A stretch of DNA of 9,374 nt from the NCBI GenBank assembly GCA_012841845.1, contig DUTZ01000584.1, positions 1 to 9,374 of the forward strand. The letters run 5' to 3'. A program made the position numbers and the translations under genes. Positions within the stretch are counted from its first letter, which is position 1, and each line of letters opens with the position of its first letter. The notes under the pieces are model-generated. The model was not told where the DNA came from. It ran no database searches and saw only the letters and a program-made list of their open reading frames with translations. Below, piece after piece: positions 6,259 to 9,374 of this stretch. The stretch comes from Actinomycetales bacterium (GTDB lineage Bacteria; Actinomycetota; Actinomycetes; Mycobacteriales; Mycobacteriaceae).

Positions 6259-7294
6259 CGTCTCCGCCGCCCTCACGCCCCCGCGCCGGATCACCCGGAC
6301 CCGCGCGGAATCCGACCACCGCCGGCGCCTCGTCGTGCTGGGCGTGTGCGCCGTCCTCGCCGTCGCGGCCGTGGTCCTGCTCGTCTTCAGCGGCCTGCCC
6401 GGCAGCGTCGGCTCCAAGGCGTGGACCTACTCGCTCGAGCGGATGCTGCGGCACGCCGCGGCGCTCGTGCTGGTCTCGGCCGCCGTGGGCGTGTCGACCG
6501 TGCTGTTCCAGACCGTCACCGGCAACCGGATCCTCACGCCGGGACTCATGGGCTTCGACTCGATGTTCCTGCTCATCCAGACGGCGCTGGTGTTCTTCCT
6601 CGTCCCGCGGCCGGACTCCGGCGCCGCGAGCCTGCTCAGCGGGGGCCTGGTCGCCTTCCTCGGGCAGACCGCGATCATGGTCGTGGCCTCGACGTCGCTG
6701 TACCTGTGGCTGCTCGGGGGTCGGAAGACCGACATCCACCTGCTGCTGCTCGTCGGCGTGGTGTTCGGGGTGTTCTTCCGCTCGTTCTCCAGCTTCTTCC
6801 AGCGGCTGCTCGACCCGGCGTCGTACCTGCTCGTCCAGGACGCCATGTTCGCCAGCTTCCGGAACGTCCAGCTCGACGTGCTCATCGCCTGCGCGGTCAT
6901 CCTCGTCGGGGGACTGGTCGTGGTGGCCGTCCTCGGCCGGCGTCTCGACGTGATGCTGCTGGGCCGCGACCCGGCGGTGGCGCTCGGTGTGGACCACCGG
7001 CGCATGACCATCGTCGTGCTCGTGGTGGTGTCGTTCCTCGTCTCGGCCTCGACCGCGCTCATCGGCCCCGTCATGTTCTTCGGGCTCATCGTGGCCAACG
7101 CCGCCTACGCGCTGCTCGGCACCAACCTGCACCGCTTCACCCTGCCCGTGGCCTCGCTGCTCGGCGTGATCGCCCTCGCCGGCGGCGAGATGGTCCTGCG
7201 CGCGCTGGGCGTCGAGTCCGCCCTGAGCATCGTCATCGAGTTCGTCGGTGGCCTGCTCTTCCTGTTCCTGCTCCTGACCAACCGAACCCGATGA
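6251..7294 (+). CDS. Iron-siderophore ABC transporter permease 2 (FecCD family, YclO-like)
   Basis: The second membrane subunit, expected to form a heterodimer with permease 1. It has 347 residues. A charged N-terminus (11-27) precedes hydrophobic segments spread over the rest. Landmarks: TGNRILTPGLMGFDS (90-104), the position where the family usually has NPLA-type text; FQRLLDP (183-189), as in YclO-like permeases; the ATPase-coupling loop LGRDPAVALGVDHRR (237-251); and GPVMFFGLIVAN (272-283). Starts with GTG, overlapping the end of permease 1 by 8 bases; its own stop lies 14 bases before the preferred ATPase start. Being clearly different from permease 1 in sequence, it is an ancient paralogue, as in other FecCD pairs, not a recent copy. 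Confidence 0.94.
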   Translation: MADVSAALTPPRRITRTRAESDHRRRLVVLGVCAVLAVAAVVLLVFSGLPGSVGSKAWTYSLERMLRHAAALVLVSAAVGVSTVLFQTVTGNRILTPGLMGFDSMFLLIQTALVFFLVPRPDSGAASLLSGGLVAFLGQTAIMVVASTSLYLWLLGGRKTDIHLLLLVGVVFGVFFRSFSSFFQRLLDPASYLLVQDAMFASFRNVQLDVLIACAVILVGGLVVVAVLGRRLDVMLLGRDPAVALGVDHRRMTIVVLVVVSFLVSASTALIGPVMFFGLIVANAAYALLGTNLHRFTLPVASLLGVIALAGGEMVLRALGVESALSIVIEFVGGLLFLFLLLTNRTR

Positions 7295-7296
7295 CC

Positions 7297-7302
7297 GGGA
7301 GG
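7297..7302 (+). promoter_or_regulatory. Ribosome binding site deciding the ATPase start
   Basis: GGGAGG ends 6 bases before ATG 7309. The alternative ATG at 7291 forms an ATGA overlap with the permease stop but has no recognisable site ahead of it, so 7309 is preferred. Confidence 0.6.
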
Positions 7303-7308
7303 CACATC

Positions 7309-8187
7309 ATGACCCTCATCCCGTTCCGCCGCCGCGGACTCCGCGCCGCGAACACCGACCGCGCGGACTGGTCGCGCGGCTGCGGCATCGAGGCGCACGA
7401 GGTGTGCGCCTCCTACGGCGACACCCGGGTGCTCGACGAGGTCACCGCGTGCTTCGCCCAGGGCGGCGTCACCTCGCTCATCGGCCCCAACGGCGCCGGC
7501 AAGTCCACGCTGCTGGGCGTGATGAGCCGCCTGCAGCCGGCCGACTCGGGGCGCGTCCTCGTCGACGGCGTGGACGTGGCCGTCAGCGGCGGGCGTGAGC
7601 TGGCCCGGCGGCTCGCCGTGCTGCGGCAGGACAACGCGGTCTCGATCCGCCTCACCGTGCGCGAGCTCGTGGGCTTCGGCCGCTTCCCGCACAACGGCGG
7701 CCACCCGACGCCGGAGGACCACGAGCACGTGGAGGCCGCCCTGGCCGCGATGGAGCTCGAGGACCTCGCGGACCGTCACCTCGACGAGCTCTCCGGCGGC
7801 CAGCGCCAGCGCGCCCACATCGCCATGGTCCTGGCGCAGGACACCGACTACGTCCTGCTCGACGAGCCGCTCAACAACCTCGACCTGCGTCACGCCACCG
7901 CCATCATGCGGATGCTCCGCCGCACCGCCGCCGAGCGCGGCAAGACCATCGTGCTGGTGATCCACGACATCAACATCGCGGCGGCCTACTCGGACCGGAT
8001 CATCGCGATGAAGCACGGCGAGATCGTGGCCGACGGCGCGCCCGCCGACATCATGTGCACCGAGGTCCTGCGCGAGATCTACGACATGGAGATGCAGGTC
8101 ACCGAGGTCGCCGGCCGGTACGTGGCCCTGTACTTCGACGGCGAGGACGAGCTCGCGGACTCCGGGTCCGTGGCCTTCTCCGCCTGA
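7309..8187 (+). CDS. Iron-siderophore ABC transporter ATP-binding protein (YclP/FepC-like)
   Basis: Cytoplasmic ATPase that powers the importer, acting as a homodimer under the two permeases. All ABC motifs are present: Walker A GPNGAGKST (59-67), Q-loop Gln107, signature LSGGQRQR (161-168), Walker B VLLDEP (182-187), D-loop NNLD (189-192) and switch His219 in VIHD. At 292 residues it is longer than typical members (about 250-260). The excess is an Arg-rich leader (1-26) ahead of the first strand GIEAHEVCASYGD and an acidic/serine-rich tail after residue 276 (FDGEDELADSGS). Neither has a visible motif. ATG 7309 was chosen over ATG 7291 because of the GGGAGG site. Last gene of the operon; a hairpin follows within 10 bases. 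Confidence 0.95.
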   Translation: MTLIPFRRRGLRAANTDRADWSRGCGIEAHEVCASYGDTRVLDEVTACFAQGGVTSLIGPNGAGKSTLLGVMSRLQPADSGRVLVDGVDVAVSGGRELARRLAVLRQDNAVSIRLTVRELVGFGRFPHNGGHPTPEDHEHVEAALAAMELEDLADRHLDELSGGQRQRAHIAMVLAQDTDYVLLDEPLNNLDLRHATAIMRMLRRTAAERGKTIVLVIHDINIAAAYSDRIIAMKHGEIVADGAPADIMCTEVLREIYDMEMQVTEVAGRYVALYFDGEDELADSGSVAFSA

Positions 8188-8193
8188 GACCCG

Positions 8194-8223
8194 CCGACCG
8201 CCCCGCGAATCGGTCGCGGTCGG
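8194..8223 (+). terminator. Candidate terminator hairpin after the importer operon
   Basis: CCGACCGC (8194-8201) and GCGGTCGG (8216-8223) form a perfect 8-bp stem with a 14-base loop, starting 7 bases after the ATPase stop. No T run follows, so it is a GC-rich, U-less type at best. Its right arm shares three bases with the left arm of the next palindrome, so the two structures cannot form at once in one strand. Confidence 0.4.
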
Positions 8224-8243
8224 TGACGGGTCACCGTTAGTGT
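8221..8243 (+). promoter_or_regulatory. Palindromic operator and -10 upstream of the glgC-like gene
   Basis: CGGTGACGGGTCACCG (8221-8236) is a perfect inverted repeat, 7-bp arms around GG. It is followed at once by TAGTGT (8238-8243), a TANNNT -10. The palindrome thus fills the spacer where RNA polymerase would sit, with no recognisable -35 (CGCGGT at 8215-8220). The GTGAC/GTCAC arms recall CRP half-sites but are 2 bases too close for the usual spacing. A dedicated repressor or a spacer-binding activator is possible; the regulator is not known. Confidence 0.5.
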
Positions 8244-8285
8244 GGCCTTCTCGTTTCACGACCGCCCGCGTCCCCGAGGAGCGTC

Positions 8286-9374
8286 ATGGCACCCGTCTCC
8301 GTCGTCACCATCGTCCTGGCAGGGGGCGCGGGTTCCCGGCTCAGCGCCCTCACCCGGGACCGCGCCAAGCCCGCCGTGCCGTACGGCGCCGGGTACCATC
8401 TCATCGACGTGGCGCTGAGCAACGCCGCAAACTCCGGCTTCAGCGACGTGTGGGTGGTGCAGCAGTACCACCCGGTCTCCCTGGGTGCGCACCTGCGCAG
8501 CGGCCGCCCGTGGGACCTCGACCGGCTCGACGGCGGCCTGCTCGTCCTCCACCCCTCGCAGGGCACGGACCGCGACGGCTTCCACACGGGCACCGCCGAC
8601 GCCCTGTGGAAGCAGGTCCACGTCCTGCGCGAGGCCGCACCGGAGGTCACCGTGGTGGTGAGCGCGGACGCCGTCTACCGGCTCGACTACGACGAGCTCG
8701 TGCGCGCGCACCAGAACTCCTTCGCCGAGGTCACCATGGTGACGACGCGCGTGGCGCCCGGGGACGCCGACCGCTACGGCGTGGTCCGGGTGGCCGACGA
8801 CGGCGCCGTGCTCGACTACGCCTACAAGCCCGACGAGCCCGAGGGTGACCTCGTCTGCGCGGAGATCTTCGCCTTTACCACCGCCGCCCTCATCACCCAC
8901 CTCGAGGCGGCGGCGCGGGAGGTGGAGACGCGCGGCGGGGACACGGACCTCGGCGACATCGGCGACAACATCCTGCCGGCGATGACGGCGGCCGGGCACG
9001 CCCGCGAGTGGCGGCACGACGGCTACTGGCGCGACGTCGGCACGATCAACTCCTTCTGGGCCGGCCACATGGACCTGCTCGGCGACGAGCCCGCCCACCG
9101 CCTGGACGTGGAGGGGTGGCCGCTGCGCACGGCGTCGTCGTTCAGCGGGCCCGCCCGGACCGGCGCCGACGCCGAGGTGAGGGACTCGCTCCTCGGGCAC
9201 GGGGCGACGGTCCTCGGCGCGGTCGAGCACTCGGTCGTGGGGCCCGGCGCCGTCGTCGAGGCCGGCGCGCGGGTGCGCGACAGCGTGATCCTGCCCGGCG
9301 CCGTGGTGCGCGCGGGGGCGCGGGTGGAGACGGCGGTCGTGGACTCCGGCGTCGTGGTGCCCACCGACGCGCGC
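8286..9374 (+). CDS. glgC: GlgC-like glucose-1-phosphate adenylyltransferase family protein (3' end beyond the right edge)
   Basis: By family, makes ADP-glucose from ATP and glucose-1-phosphate for glycogen or related glucans in the cytoplasm. 363 residues are visible (family about 400). The Rossmann-like nucleotidyltransferase domain starts with LAGGAGSRL (11-19) and RAKPAVPYG (26-34). It then shows GTADA (102-106), SADAVYRLD (126-134, metal Asp128), YKPD (180-183, sugar-phosphate Lys181) and YWRDVGT (247-253, Asp250). From about 287 a left-handed beta-helix of hexapeptide-like turns begins and runs off the edge. Pocket positions that are Glu, Ser and Tyr in E. coli GlgC are Tyr180, Cys191 and His100 here, so substrate or control may differ. 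ATG is preceded by GAGGAG (8276-8281). It could also be another sugar-1-phosphate nucleotidyltransferase; the superfamily is certain, the substrate less so. Confidence 0.82.
   Translation, partial: MAPVSVVTIVLAGGAGSRLSALTRDRAKPAVPYGAGYHLIDVALSNAANSGFSDVWVVQQYHPVSLGAHLRSGRPWDLDRLDGGLLVLHPSQGTDRDGFHTGTADALWKQVHVLREAAPEVTVVVSADAVYRLDYDELVRAHQNSFAEVTMVTTRVAPGDADRYGVVRVADDGAVLDYAYKPDEPEGDLVCAEIFAFTTAALITHLEAAAREVETRGGDTDLGDIGDNILPAMTAAGHAREWRHDGYWRDVGTINSFWAGHMDLLGDEPAHRLDVEGWPLRTASSFSGPARTGADAEVRDSLLGHGATVLGAVEHSVVGPGAVVEAGARVRDSVILPGAVVRAGARVETAVVDSGVVVPTDAR

Noticed and set aside
5175..6953. Long plus-strand frame overlapping both permeases
   Set aside because: It is an Arg-rich frameshifted reading of the FecCD permeases with no recognisable domain.
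8210..8236. CRP/GlxR site at the glgC-like promoter
   Set aside because: GTGAC and GTCAC halves are there but the gap is 2 bases shorter than the TGTGA-N6-TCACA rule, so I describe it as an unassigned palindrome.

Overview
The window is GC-rich (third codon positions almost all G or C) and fully coding apart from short intergenic gaps. Three things point to a mycolic-acid actinobacterium (order Mycobacteriales, for example a Dietzia-, Gordonia- or Rhodococcus-like genus): a lipoprotein with LGFP repeats, DtxR/IdeR-type iron boxes, and an actinobacterial class I fumarase. The genus is a guess; the phylum-level call is well supported. No tRNA, rRNA, insertion sequence, integrase or CRISPR array was seen.

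Left block, minus strand. A Bcr/CflA-type drug-efflux MFS transporter runs off the left edge (its start is inside, its last few residues are missing). Just upstream of it is a small LGFP-repeat lipoprotein, only 8 bases away and probably co-transcribed. Upstream of that is a complete class I [4Fe-4S] fumarate hydratase. The gap between fumarase and lipoprotein (1775-1953) carries a 12-bp inverted repeat enclosing direct repeats, which may belong to a dispersed repeat family.

Centre, plus strand. A divergently transcribed YccF-family membrane protein is followed by an iron-controlled promoter region. That region has a CRP/GlxR-like palindrome and two DtxR/IdeR-like boxes around a recognisable -35/-10. 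It drives a four-gene ABC importer for ferric siderophores: a lipid-anchored binding protein, two FecCD-type permeases and an ATPase. All four resemble the YclQ/YclN/YclO/YclP (petrobactin/catecholate) class. The binding protein keeps the arginine triad plus His/Tyr known from CeuE, so it probably takes up a catecholate or partly hydrolysed catecholate siderophore. No siderophore synthesis genes are in view.

Right end, plus strand. After a hairpin and a perfect 7+7-bp palindrome sitting in a promoter spacer comes a GlgC-family (ADP-glucose pyrophosphorylase-like) nucleotidyltransferase, cut off by the right edge. It keeps the nucleotide and metal residues but has changed several positions of the glucose-1-phosphate pocket. 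It may therefore be a divergent paralogue.

The features most worth following up are the layered iron/CRP-type regulatory region, the catecholate pocket with a shortened N-terminal domain in the binding protein, the divergent GlgC with its palindromic operator, and the inverted repeat after the fumarase gene.
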